This document shows positions 33,555 to 45,622 of a DNA stretch of 64,000 nt, one piece after another. Source of the DNA: Eucalyptus grandis (taxonomy: Eukaryota > Streptophyta > Magnoliopsida > Myrtales > Myrtaceae). Each line of letters begins with the position of its first letter. The first letter of the stretch is position 1. Position numbers and translations under genes: made by a program. A model generated the notes under the pieces. It was not told where the DNA came from. It made no database searches and saw nothing but the letters and a program-made list of their open reading frames with translations. Location of the stretch: the NCBI RefSeq assembly GCF_016545825.1, contig NC_052617.1:55123382-55187381 (forward strand), given 5' to 3'.

Positions 33555-36500
33555 TGTGACATCCCGATTTTCCAATCCTATTTTCAATAAATTGAGACGG
33601 GCATTTCGTTGGCACGCATATAGTTCTTTTCCTTGAGTCGGCCACTCATGTGAAAACTAGCCTATCGGGTGAAGCCGTTAAGAGTTTCTAATGCATCGGA
33701 CTCGAGAATTTGACTAGGAAACGACCTTTCGACCGAGCTAATCTGCAAGGGTCATTACGACACAAATAAAAAATCGATTAAAGACCGGAGATAGGTTGAC
33801 TCTACAAAGGCATGTGATCGAGTGTGGGTGATTCCACCAGATCGCACAATTCTCGTCGATCGGCACTGGACCGACTTTTCTATCGACTGGGTACCCTATG
33901 TTCGTATTTGAAATCTTGAGGTTACCCCGACAACCGAAAGTCACCAATGTTTCAAAGATGTACATTGTGGCTTGAGATGATCAACCACAAGTCAAATGCA
34001 TAAAAATCTCAAAAGGCTACACGGTAGGTTGGGCCACGCTAATATTGTGCCAAAGTGAAATTAACCGTGGAATTGAGATCGAATTCAGAAATTGGAAGTC
34101 AGAGTGTGTCACAAATCATTTTAGGAATATTAACTCACATTCGGAAGATTTTTCATATAATCAGAATTTTCAGAAATTAAATCCGAGGATGGCTATTTTG
34201 GCTCGAGAAATTAGTAGGTCCGCCTTTAGTCTTGCTTTTTGGACTTAAGTTGGTTCTACGGATCAATGAAGATGTTAATTGAAGTGTGGTGACATTGGAT
34301 TAATTTTGTGAACTTCAATTTGATTCAATTGGAAGAGAATCAAGTGAAATTGAAGAATTGGTTGTACAAAATTTTATGCCCCAGTGGAAAATGAGATTTG
34401 CAACCATTGGAAAAGGTTGTGGGGGATTAAGTGAGTGGAGTGTGATGTCACCCATGAGGTCATGTGGTGGGCCAATTTATTGGATTAAAGAAAAAAAGGA
34501 AAAGAAAAGGGAATGGTCCCATCCCTCTCTCTCTCTCTCCATCTTCATCTTGAACCTTGGAACTTCTTGGACGTGGGGAGGGGAAAATCGACCAAGAACC
34601 AGCAGCTCGCCAGCCCGCACGCACGCCCCTCCGCCGCTCGTCGCCGCCGTTTGCACCGCCAAGCTGCTCGCTGTCCGCCCGCACCACCGGCCACGCCACC
34701 GTCACCCGCTCTCCTCTCTTCTCCGACTCAGTTTCGCTTGAAACCCGGTAGATCCGAGGAGGTGTCGAAGCTAGCCGAGCCCACCAAATCGCCGGCGTCG
34801 GGCGCCGTCGCCGAAGCTCACCGCTACCACCGCCATCCGCGCGAAGCTCGCGCCCGCGCGCGCTCCGCCCCGCTTTGCCCGGCTCGTCGTCCCGAGCTGC
34901 TATTTAGCTCGCGCAAGAGCTGCCGGAGCTCGTTCGTCGCCGCCGTGCACTGCCGTTCGTCGCCGCCAACCACCGCCGTAGCTCCTCCGCCCACTCCTGA
35001 CCCTAACCAGCCCGGATCTGCCCTCCTTCACCCCCAACCAGCAGCCAAGAAAATGGGTATTTCAGCGGACGTTTGGCCCGTTTCGGCCGCCTTCCCGAGC
35101 CCGGATGCTCGGCCCGCTTTGAGGAAAGTCGATCCTTGCGTCGTCCCCGTCGTTTTGGTCCGCTCGGCTCGCTAATCCGGTGAGTTTAGCTCACTAAACC
35201 TTGATTAGACGGTTAATGATGCTTTATGGGTGCTTAGTTTATGTTAAGTGTTATTAGGTGGTTAGTTTAATTTATTTAAGTGTAGATTATATTAAGGTGT
35301 TTGATTAACTTAAATTGTGTTTAATTTAAGGTTAAGTGAGTGTTTATATTAGTATAAACCTTGATGTGACATAAAGGAATTTACTTTTGATTTATTTAAA
35401 TATCTCGAAATTAGTGAATAATTAAATAATATTTTAATATTCGAAATTATTAAAATATTACTATTTAATTATTTTCGGAATAAATTAAATTATTTATTAA
35501 ATTCCTAAAATTTTGTCGAGACCTTAAATTCTCGAGGAATTTCGCACCTGGTCTTCTTTGTGTAGTCGGATTTTGAAATTGATGATTGGATGTTATAAAT
35601 TGAGCGTGGACCATGAAATATATGGATATTATTATTTAATTAATTTTCGGAATAAATTTAATTATTTAATACATTCTGAAAATTATTTGGGAACCTTATT
35701 CTCTCGTAATTTCGTGGCCGATCGATTTCGGTGTATTTAGAATTTGAATTTGATGATTGATTGTGGCAAATGGAGTGTGATTGTGATAAATAGGGATTCT
35801 TTATAAAATCCTAAGTATAGAAATTGATGGGAGATCGGCTGTGATTGACCACCTATTAGAGGTCGTGCTCGATGAGGCCGTGAAATACCACCTATTAGAG
35901 GTCGTGCCCGATGAGGCCGTGAAATACCACCTATTAGAGGTTGTGCCCAGTGAGGCCGTGATAAACCACCTATGAGAGGTCGTGCCCAGTGAGGCCGTGA
36001 TAAACCACCTATGAGAGGTCATGCCCAGTGAGGCCGTGATAAACCACCTATTAGAGGTCGTGCCCAGTGAGGCCGTGATGAACCACCTATGAGAGGTCGT
36101 GCCTAGTGAGGCCGTGATTAACCACCTATTAGAAGTCGTGCCTGATGAGGCCGTGAATTACCACCTGATTACAGGTCGTGCCGAGTGGGGCCGTGATTGC
36201 CACTGATTGTTAAACCTTCCTATAAGGTCGGGATTGAGAGCAATGATTGATTTGCTAGAATGACATGTAATCGGCTAAGTCAATTGATTGCTGAGACGAT
36301 CCAAGTGGTTGAATTGTTTTGATAAGGTGATTGAGCCATGGTTGTTTGGTTATCATAATTGTACGTGGTTGAATTATATAAATTGCGCTAACCTGCAAAT
36401 GAAGGCTGAGGCGAGGTAAGTCTTCTGTGTGATGTGGCTAGGCCGCCCGGGGTGTATTTTCTTTCTAATAGGGGTTTAGGGGGTTGAACTTGCTGAGACA

Positions 36501-36891
36501 TCGTCTCATCCCGGTTGTGGGATTAAAATTTCAGGTCCCCGGTGGACAGAGTGGCTAGATAGCTTTGGTTGGCCTTGAGGAGTTGCAGAGGTGAAGTCAT
36601 AAGGGTTGGAGAGCGTGTCCTACTAGTTGGTTGTAGGATAGTTGCCCTTTTGTCGAGCTGGTCTATTTTGTAGAAAATCCGGTGTTGTATTTAAACCCTT
36701 TGTGTTTGTAAATGAGTGTTTGGTATTGTGATTGATTGCCTACTTTTCTATCCCAAGTTAAATGTTGTCAGAGGATTTGTTTCGCTTCCGCATGCGTAAA
36801 TAAATGAATTGGTCGGCGACATATCCTGGGATGTCACATTTAAGATCGACCGTAGTGGGATGTGCGCGCGCTCGGGGTTCGGGGCGTGACA
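33555..36891 (+). repeat. 5' LTR of nested gypsy element
   Basis: 3337 bp. It contains a CpG-rich block (about 34540-35180) ending in a 40-codon ORF at 35053-35175, then CCGGTGAGTTT, which looks like a splice donor, AT-rich sequence and a 39-bp tandem repeat (about 35842-36190). The longer ORF 34513-35175 is not kept in the 3' LTR and is not supported. Confidence 0.92.
35842..36190 (+). repeat. 39-bp tandem repeat in 5' LTR, about 9 copies
   Basis: The unit contains CCACCTATTAGAGGTCGTGC, then CCGATGAGGC and CGTGAAATA. Period 39 equals 13 codons, so a repetitive ORF appears on the minus strand. ACCT and AGGT can pair around ATTAG or ATGAG. The last unit has ACCTG and CAGGT around ATTA, a longer stem. 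Confidence 0.9.
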
Positions 36892-36903
36892 TCCCCATTT
36901 AAG

Positions 36904-36915
36904 TGGTATCAGAGC
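36904..36915 (+). other. Primer binding site, initiator tRNA-Met type
   Basis: TGGTATCAGAGC, the standard plant primer site, twelve bases after the LTR end. Confidence 0.9.
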
Positions 36916-38480
36916 ATGGTCTGTGTATGGAGTGATAAGGTGCGATGAGTCATGGGATAGTTAGTAGGAAAGGCTTTTAATATGCTAATGCATGTGATTG
37001 ATAGCTGTTTGTTAGCTTGTTTGTGTGGTCACTCAAATTCTAATGAGATATTGGAATCGGAAAACAGGCGTCTATAAAGAGCCTGTAGGATGAGTGATCA
37101 GGAGTGGAGAACTCCTTGGAGAAGATCGGTAGGACCTATACCTCGGGGTAGGATGCTGACAAGAGTTGGTACTCGAGGTAGAGCGCAGGCTCAGTCCAGC
37201 GTGTGTGTGAGAGTACCGCTATAGGCTGGTACTTAGAGTGTAGTAGCACCGAGCGATCTTAGGTTCGTTGGGATTGTTCAGGTGCTAGTGTTCCTTGGAA
37301 GCTTGTTGGGTTAGTAAGTGCAGGACCGAGCCGTTCTTGTTGCTGTTGTTTCTACCGCTGCCAGTGTTGTGACCGTTGTTATTGCCGCGCCTGTTGAGGC
37401 CTAATTTGGAGTTGTGATCGAGAATCAAGTCTCCGTATCTGAGTCAAGGTTCAGTTTAGACAAAGATGGAGATCGATTGGGGAGAAAGGCCGATGTCGAA
37501 AGAAAGGTGCCTTGTTTCGCCCAACCGGAAGGGCAGAATGAGAAAGTCAGTGCTCAACTCGATTGATGTGTGTCGTGTCTATTGGAAAAGATATGGATCT
37601 ATTCTATGCTGTAAGAGGGAAAGGACTTGCTACCAGGGGTTGCCAGTACAGTCATTTGATCAAAGATGGTCCGTATAGAAAGATGGAGTCGTAGCTATTT
37701 CTGTCACCGTCGTTGATAAGACAAAACAGAAGAAGCATGCTTCGGGACATCTAATGGGGTACTTGGAACAGACCCCAGTGCAAAGAAGGGTGCATGATAT
37801 TCCTTGATGGGAGGTAGATGACTTACTAATTGTGTGCCGAGTCAGTGGAAAGGAGGCATGAGTCAGCCTAGTGTCAGAGTGAAAAGGGAGCATGACTTGA
37901 ATATGGCCAGCACAGCCGTCATGTTGAGAGCTGTCTATGAAAGTTCAGTTGAGCGTAAGCACTGTCACTGCAGATTGGACGCCGCTAGGATGGCTAAAGG
38001 AGCATGAAGGGATTTACCATGCATCAATCAGAAGAAGAGTGTTTTTGAGATGTTGTTATCAGAGTAGTGCAGCAGAATTTTCAGTGAAGGTTATAGGATT
38101 TTTGTTGTGGTAATAAAGTGATAGAAAGATGAGTCTCTGGCTATAGTTGTACTTGAAGGGTTTGCTTAAGTATGACTTGGAAGTCATTTATAAAAAGTTT
38201 GGCTCAAGGAGCTTTACATTTTTTGAATCGTTACGGTGATATAATTCAATTTGTTCGGTTAACGTACAAAAGTTTTGAATCATTGAAAGTCGAAGAGGAA
38301 CTTCGATCCTTGTTATTCGTCACTGAAGATGACCTAGTTTAGATTGTTGGTTGTCGAATTTACATGACAACTGTAATGGATGCGTCAGTTGAGGAGCCAA
38401 ATATGGAGATTATAATCGTGGTACAAAAGTTTTCTAAAGTATTTTATGCAGAATTGCCAAGTTTGTTGTTGGAAAAAGAG
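36916..38480 (+). other. Gag region of nested gypsy element, not recognisable
   Basis: This is where gag and protease should be. Only short open stretches occur (for example 37466-37678), and I recognise neither a gag core nor a zinc knuckle nor the protease active site. Heavy decay or rearrangement is likely. Confidence 0.5.
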
Positions 38481-38485
38481 AAATA

Positions 38486-39910
38486 GAGTTCGTGATTGAA
38501 TCAACACCCGAATCAGAGCCAGTCCCTAAGGCTCCTTATCGGATGGTGTTACCTGAGTTAGAAGAGCTGAAGGTGCAGATGTAGGAAGTGTTGAATAGGA
38601 GATTCATACGTTCAAGTGCATCACCTTGGGGAGCACCAGTTCTGCTCATGAAGGAGAAATGTGGTTTGTTGTGGTTGTACATCGATATTCTTCAAAATCG
38701 ACTTGAGGTCAGGGTATCATCGGTTGAGGATCAGAAAGAAAGACATACCGAAGTTAAGACCTCGATACAGTAGTTATGAGTTCACTATAATGCTGTGTGG
38801 TTTAATGGACACATTAGTTGTTTGTTGGGTTTAATGAGCAGAATGTTTAAGGACACTTGAATCAATTATGATCGTGTTCATTGAAATTACCCTGGTGTGT
38901 TCAAAGAGTGCCGAGGAGCACGAGAGACATTAGAAGATGATACTTCAGACCTTGAGGACTCTTGAATCTTACGCTAAGTTTAGCAAGTGCGAGTTTTGGA
39001 TGACTCGTATTGCGTTCCTAGGTCATGTGATTTCAGGCAAAGAAATCTCCGTAGATCCCGTCTAAGATTGAAGCAGGGAACAGTTGGCCGAGATTGGCTA
39101 CAGTGACAAAGATCAGAAGTTCTGGGGATTAGCAGGATATTTCAGACAGTTCGTAAAAGGGTTTTCAGCGTTAGCATTGCCATTGATAAGACTACTAAGG
39201 AAGTAAGAAAAGTTCGTGTGGACAGATGAGTACGAGCATAATTTTCAAGGGCCTAAGAAGAGGCTAACTACCGCACCTGTGCTGACTATTCCATCTGGTC
39301 CTAGAAGTTATGAGATCTGCAGTGATGCATCGTTTAAAGGATTGGGTTGTGTATTGATACAGCATGATGGGGTTGTTGCATATGCGTCAACTTCGGGAGT
39401 TGAATATGAGACAGCATCGCTGGATGGAACTCCTAAGGATTATGACTGATATTTTGTATCACTCTGGAAGGGTGAGCAAAGTCGCAGATGCATTGAGTCG
39501 AGAGTCCTTAGTTGCACAGTTGGTACTCAAAGATTGGATCTTATTTGAGAAAGTTCGAAATTCGATTTTCAGATCTAAGGTAAGCCACCTTTGAATCTCA
39601 TGACTACCCTCAGAATTGAGCCGAGAGTACAGATTAGAATCAAATCGCTTCAGTGGACAGATTCAGAAATTCAGAAGATTCTATAAGAGAATGCATATGA
39701 GAGAGAGGTTGACTTCCAGATTTCTAAAAACAGAACACTAAGGTTCTGAGGACGATTGTGTGTGATTGATGATGCAAAGATTAAAGAAGAGATCTTATGG
39801 GAAGCTCATTGTAACAACTTCAGCGTTGTCCAGACAGTGCAAAGATGAGTCAGAATCTACATCATCGAGATTGGTAGATCGGTATGAAGAGGGATATCAC
39901 CGTTCAAGTT
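38486..39910 (+). pseudogene. Pol remnant: reverse transcriptase, RNase H, start of integrase
   Basis: In order: an RT start (RFIRSSASPWGAPVLL, near 38600-38645) with an in-frame TAG at 38582-38584; a deletion after YIDI; RT palm near 38875-38930, where the catalytic Asp pair of the active site is replaced by Glu-Ile (38883-38888); FSKCEFW and FLGHVISG near 38980-39035; GLAGYFRQFVKGFS near 39127-39168; an RNase H stretch FVWTDEYEHNF to GCVLIQHDGVVAYAS (39211-39390); a frameshift, then VADALSRES (about 39484-39510); and an integrase-side trace near 39735-39810. The enzyme is dead several times over. Confidence 0.85.
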
Positions 39911-40827
39911 GTAAGTGTTGGATGCGCCAGTAAGTGAGAATTTGGTAATGTAAGCTAGGAAAGCTTTTTCAAGTACTGGAGAGAGTTCTGTGTGGGAATG
40001 GAAGTATAGCATGATAGAATGTTACGATAGCTTATTAAGGAGTCGAGAAGAGTATCGATTCCTTATGGGGTTGTGGTTGACAGATTAATAGAGTCAGCTC
40101 GCCTTAGTGCAGCATGAAAAGAATCTTGATTAGAATAGGTATACCAAAGTGTGTGTATACCATATAAATCATCTGCATGGAGTGCCGGGGATGAATTGTA
40201 TTTCAATCTAGATCAGATGTTCCGAGTTGGCAGAGCTTTCAAATGGTTCTTTCTTAAGCAGTGCATAGCAGAGAGTGCAGGATTTCAATTGCTGAGATGA
40301 AGTCAGGGAAAGAAAGATCAAGCCAGGGTCAGTACAGTATTCGGTGATTGTAGTTGCCGAGATCAGTGTCGGGGTTATATCAGATCATGAAAAGAGGTTC
40401 TCAGTTCCAGCAAATCAGTCAGATAGTTTCTCGTTAATCAGTGCAGAGCAGAGTGTACCGGATTTCAGTCAGTTGAGATGAGATCAAAGATTAGAAATCG
40501 CAGGTCCAGAGCTGATTCAGAAATCAGTGATTCAGTTGCAATTATCAGAGACAGTTTAGAGACTGCTAATAATCGCCAATTTAGCTTCGCAGATTTTGTG
40601 TTGAATACCTTTGGAATTTTAAGTGGGCAAGCATTTACTATTTTGGAACTCGAAGTGGTTTGGGCAAGATAGCAGTGATTTGGCAGTATTGGTACTTAAG
40701 GTTACTGAAGGAGCAACTTGAGAAACCGAAGATTCAATGAGACAATTGTACCCCCACCTTTCTGTTTAAGAAGTGGCAAAGGTTTAAACAGTGGCAAAGG
40801 TTTAAATTTCGAGAACGAAATTTTTAT

Positions 40828-40841
40828 AAGAGGGGAAGAGT
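40828..40841 (+). other. Polypurine tract of nested gypsy element
   Basis: AAGAGGGGAAGAGT directly before the 3' LTR. Confidence 0.7.
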
Positions 40842-43800
40842 TGTGACATCCCGATTTTCCAATCCTATTTTCAATAAATTGAGACGGGCATTTCGTTGGC
40901 ACGCATATAGTTCTTTTCCTTGAGTCGGCCACTCATGTGAAAACTAGTCTATCGGGTGAAGCGGTTAAGAGTTTCTAATGCATCGGACTCGAGAATTTGA
41001 CTAGGAAGCGACCTTTCGACCGAGCTAATCTGCAAGGGTCATTACGACACAAATAAAAAATCGATTAGAGACCGGAGATAGGTTGACTCGACACAGGCAT
41101 GTGATCGAGTGTGGGTGATTCCACCAGATCGCACAATTCTCATCGATCGGCACTGGACCGACTTTTCTATCGATTGGGTACCCTGTGTTCGTATTTGAAA
41201 TCTTGAGGTTACCCCGACAACCGAAAGTCGCCAATGTTTCAAAGATGTACATTGTGGCTTGAGATGATCAACCACAAGTCAAATGCATAAAAATCTCTAA
41301 AGGCTACCCGGTAGGTTGGGCCACGCTAATATTGTGCCAAAGTGAAATTAACCGTGGAATTGAGATCGAATTCAGAAATTGGAAGTCAAAGTGTGTCACA
41401 AATCATTTCAGGAATATTAACTCACATTCGGAAGATTTTTCATATAATTAGAATTTTCAGAAATTAAATCCGAGGATGGCTATTTTGGCTCGAGAAATTA
41501 GTAGGTCCGCCTTTAGTCTTGCTTTTGGACTTAAGTTGGTTCTACGGATCAATGAAGATGTTAATTGAAGTGTGGTGACATTGGATTAATTTTCTGAACT
41601 TCAATTTGATTCAATTGGAAGAGAATCAAGTGGAATTGAAGAATTGGTTGTACAAAATTTTATGCCCCGGTGGAAAATGAGATTTGCAACCATTGGAAAA
41701 GGTTGTGGGGATTGGGTGAGTGGAGTGTGATGTCACCCATGAGGTCATGTGGTGGGCCAATTTATTGGATTAAAGAAAAAAAAGGAAAATAAAAGGGAAT
41801 GGTCCCATCCCTCTCTCTCTCTCTCTCCATCTTCATCTTCAACCTTGGAACTTCTTGGACGTGGGGAGGGGAAAATCGACCGAGAACCAGCAGCTCGCCA
41901 GCCCGCACGCACACCCCCTCCGCCGCTTGTCGCCGCTGTTTGCACCGCCAAGCTGCTCGCCGTCCGCCCGCACCACCGGCCGCACCACCGTCGCCCTCTC
42001 TCCTCTCTTCTCCGACTCCGGTTTCTGCTTGAAAACCCAGTAGATCTGAGGAGGTGTCGAAGCTAGCTGTAGCCCAGCCGAATCGCCGTCGGGCGCCGTC
42101 GCCGAAGCTCGCCGCTACCACCGCCATCCCCGCGAAGCCCGCGCCCGCGCGCTGCTCTGCCTGCTTTGCCCAGCTCGTCGTCCCGAGCTGCTGTTTAGCT
42201 CACGTAAGAGCTGCCGGAGCTCGTTCGTCGCCGCCATGCACCGCCGTTCGTCGCTGCCAACCACCGCCGTAGCTCCTCCACCCACTCCCGACCCTAACCA
42301 GCCGGATCGCCCTCCTTCGCCCCCAACCAGCAGCCAAGAAAATGGGTATTTCAGCGAACGTTTGGCCCATTTTGGCCGCCTTCCCGAGCCCGGATGCTCG
42401 GCCCGCTTTGAGGAAAGTCGATCCTCGCGTCGTCCCCGTCGTTTTGGTCCGCTCGGCTCGCTAATCCGGTGAGTTTAGCTCACTAAACCTTGATTAGACG
42501 GTTAATGATGCTTTATGGGTGCTTAGTTTATGTTAAGTGTTATTAGGTGGTTAGTTTAATTTATTTAAGTGTAGATTATATTAAGGTGTTTGATTAACTT
42601 AAATTGTGTTTAATTTAAGGTTAAGTGAGTGTTTATATTAGTATAAACCTTGATGTGACATAAAGGAATTTACTTTTGATTTATTTAAATATCTCGAAAT
42701 TATTGAATAATTAAATAATATTTTAATATTCGAAATTATTAAAATATTACTATTTAATTATTTTCGGAATAAATTAAATTATTTATTAAATTCCTAAAAT
42801 TTTGTCGAGACCTTAAATTCTCGAATTTCGTACCGGTCGTTGCTGTGTAGTCGAATTTTGAAATTGATGATTGGATGTTATAAATTGAGCGTGGACCGTG
42901 AAATATATGGATATTATTATTTAATTAATTTTCGGAATAAATTTAATTATTTAATACATTCTGAAAATTATTTGGGAACCTTATTCTCTCAGAATTTCGT
43001 GCTGATCGCTGCCGTGTATTTAGAATTTGAATTTGATGATTGATTGTGGCAAATGGAGTGTGATTGTGATAAATAGGGATTCTTTATAAAATCCTAAGTA
43101 TAGAAATTGATGGGAGATCGGGCCGTGATTGACCACCTATTAGAGGTCGTGCCTGATGAGGCCGTGAAATACCACCTATTAGAGGTCGTGCCCGATGAGG
43201 CCGTGAAATACCACCTATTAGAGGTCGTGCCCAGTGAGGCCGTGATAAACCACCTATGAGAGGTCGTGCCCAGTGAGGCCATGATAAACCACCTATGAAA
43301 GGTCGTGCCCAGTGAGGCCGTGATGAACCACCTATGAGAGGTCGTGCCTAGTGAGGCCGTGATTAACTACCTATTAGAGGTCGTGCCTGATGAGGCCGTG
43401 AATTACCACCTGATTACAGGTCATGCCGAGTGGGGCCGTGATTGCCACTGATTGTTAAACCTTCCTATAAGGTCGGAATTGAGAGCAATGATTGATTTGC
43501 TAGAATGACATGTAATCGGCTAAGTCGATTGATCGCTGAGATGATCCAAGTGGTTGAATTGTTTTGATAAGGTGATTGAGCCATGGTTGTTTGGTTATCA
43601 TAATTGTACGTGGTTGAATTATATAAATTGCGCTAACCCGCAAATGAAGGCCGAGGCGAGGTAAGTCTTCAGGTAATGTGGCTAGGCCGCCCTGGGTGTA
43701 TTTTCTTTCTAATAGGGGTTTAGGGGGTTGAACTTGCTGAGACATCGTCTCATCCCGGTTGTGGGATTAAAATTTCAGGTCCCCGGTGGACGGAGTGGCC

Positions 43801-44135
43801 AGATAGCTTTGGTTGGCCTTAAGGAGTTGCAGAGGTGAAGTCATAAGGGTTGGAGAGCGTGTCCTACTAGTTGGTTGTAGGATAGTTCCCCTTTTGTCGA
43901 GCTAGTCTATTTTGTAGAAAGTCCGGTGTTGTATTTAAACCCTTTGTGTTTGTAAATGAGTGTTTGGTATTGTGATTGGTTGCCTGCTTTTCTATCCCAA
44001 GTGAAATGTTGTCAGGGGATTTGTTTCGCTTCCGCATGCGTAAATAAATGAATGGGTCGGCGACATATCCTGGGATGTCACATTTAAGATCGACCGTAGT
44101 GGGATGTGCGCACGCTCGGGGTTCGGGGCGTGACA
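40842..44135 (+). repeat. 3' LTR of nested gypsy element
   Basis: 3294 bp, colinear with the 5' LTR along its length with scattered single-base differences and a few short indels. The 40-codon ORF (42341-42463) is also open here with four amino-acid changes. The 39-bp repeat array lies at about 43125-43440 with one unit fewer. Confidence 0.92.
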
Positions 44136-44208
44136 CTATGCAATTCTATTTTTTTTAGGGGTTAAAAATTAATCCCTAATTTTTTATGCAAAAATTTAGG
44201 TGTCAACA

Positions 44209-44405
44209 CTAAGGATGCTCGTCTCGCAGCAACCTATACCGGAACACAACCTGTTTGCTTACGTTCGAAATGTTGCTGCAGAAGACATACGGTCGAATGA
44301 AAACTTCCCTCGGCGGTCTACGAAGGATGCTATGTGTTTGCAATCGACGGCGGTGAACTTCTTGGTGCTGGATATTGGGAATTCAGCTAGGGCGAGTTCC
44401 GCATT
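44209..44405 (-). pseudogene. WAK-B exon 1, middle part
   Basis: The minus strand matches WAK-C 52918-53110, from the GIGCCE region back to the NKLTAIGCD region, and continues the reading cut at 30402. Homology stops near 44405 and the sequence changes to upstream-type repeat DNA. The signal peptide and first third of the domain are therefore deleted. Confidence 0.8.
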
Positions 44406-45622
44406 ATTCCTCAATGGCCCATCGAGAAGAACAAGCTACTCTTGTCACAAAAATGAGCTGCTCTTACTTTTCAAATAATCTCGAGAGATTAATCTAGGAT
44501 TCTAGACTTTAAGGAAATGTCTCTCATTCCGTGGGAAAGGAAAAGTCTGGTCTTCTCCTTCCCCAATCGATTTTTCATAGTGTGCGTGCGTGGCAATTTT
44601 TTTTCGTTTAGGGCGTTGATTAAGGCAAAAAATGAAAGTTGATTGGGAAAGGAGAAGACCTGACCGTTTCCCTTTTACGAAGAAAGGGACTTCTTGTTAT
44701 ACTCTGTTTGAACAAGTCCAAAACATAATATTGCTCCATAACTATTAATCGTGAAACGACAATGATGGACGAAAGAGGCCAACCGGTTAACAAATTTCAT
44801 CAGTTGAATGATAACAAAGCATAATAACCATGAAAATTTCTCTCTACAATATTCCAAGATTTCTATTAGGGCTTTTGACACTTAAAATAGAACAAAACAT
44901 CACGTATTGGCTTTTCTAATAAACTCAAAACAGATTATATATTTTGAAGACGATTAAGGATCATCATATCTATCCGATCGTATATTTAATTTGCGCACTT
45001 CAAAACATTTCAAAAAATAAAATAAAATTTCGTTTAATAAAAGTCGAATTGTGAGAGCAAGTAGTAAAATGCACTCAAAACATTGTGCACAATTCCACTT
45101 ACATCTCCGAAAAGACTTTAATAAAGATATGTCATTTTCTACCAGGTTTAAGGCACCAAATTCCTTAAATTAGCTTACTTGCTCAAAACAGCTTTAAACT
45201 CAATGAGACACTAGGCTCCAACTATTAACTAAACTAGCAAGATGGAGGTAGGTTGCACAGGTCAACAAATCTTCACATCTATTTAGATTTCTGCTAGAGT
45301 TTACATGGAGTTTTACATAAATGGATCTGACCGCATCATGTAGATTTGTCCTCTGATTGAAAGAAGAGATAAATCACAAAATTACACTATCGATCGAATC
45401 ATAATGTAAGCACATGCGATGTTTCGAGCATGCAAATAATCCGAGTCAATACGAACATGAAAGCATAAAGTAAAAATGCAAATCCTTTCTTTTTGATACG
45501 TTTTGTCCATTTGTCAGAAATCTTCACTTTTGCCATATGTCATGCGTGGCTGTTATCGAAATCTTTATGATTAGGTTTTGTGTTAGCTTGAAATTGAACG
45601 GGAATCAATAGTTATAAGAGTT
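44406..45622. other. Spacer upstream of WAK-B with upstream-type repeat traces
   Basis: The first 70 bases (AGAAGAACAAGCTACTCTTG, then CAAAAATGAGCTGCTCTTA) match WAK-upstream sequence near 26120-26170, 54770-54810 and 56600-56660. The rest is AT-rich with a foldback element and no supported gene. Confidence 0.5.
44529..44690. repeat. Foldback (MITE-like) element of about 160 bp
   Basis: Arms at about 44530-44576 and 44634-44685 pair: GTCTGGTCTTCTCCTTCCCC with the reverse complement of GGGAAAGGAGAAGACCTGAC, plus flanking matches. No clear target duplication was found. Confidence 0.5.

Larger units (their letters stand above)
33555..44135 (+). mobile_element. Nested Ty3/gypsy LTR retrotransposon, 10.6 kb
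   Basis: Two long LTRs (33555-36891, 40842-44135) begin TGTGACATCCCG and end GGGCGTGACA. The 5-bp target duplication CTATG is exact (33550-33554 and 44136-44140). The primer site TGGTATCAGAGC (36904-36915) fits initiator tRNA-Met, and a purine tract precedes the 3' LTR. Pol remnants are of the Ty3/gypsy chromovirus type (Tekay/Del-like by motif). The internal part is only about 3.95 kb and full of stops and deletions. The LTRs are still very alike. Confidence 0.93.
30403..44208 (-). mobile_element. Solo LTR (minus strand), interrupted by a nested gypsy element
   Basis: Ends are TGTCACGACC at 30403 and TGTCAACA at 44208. Read on the minus strand this is an LTR starting TGTTGACACC and ending GGTCGTGACA, of the same family as elements 1 and 2. 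The pieces 30403-33554 and 44141-44208 join to a single LTR of about 3.2 kb. There is no internal region and no second LTR, so it is a solo LTR from LTR-LTR recombination. Target duplications CTAGG (30398-30402) and CTAAG (44209-44213) differ by one base. It splits WAK-B exon 1. ORFs near 32266-32865 lie in its GC-rich leader and are not supported genes. Confidence 0.85.

Noticed and set aside
34513..35175. 220-codon ORF in the 5' LTR of the gypsy element
   Set aside because: The 3' LTR copy breaks it with indels; only the last 40 codons are open in both copies, and that part is discussed separately.
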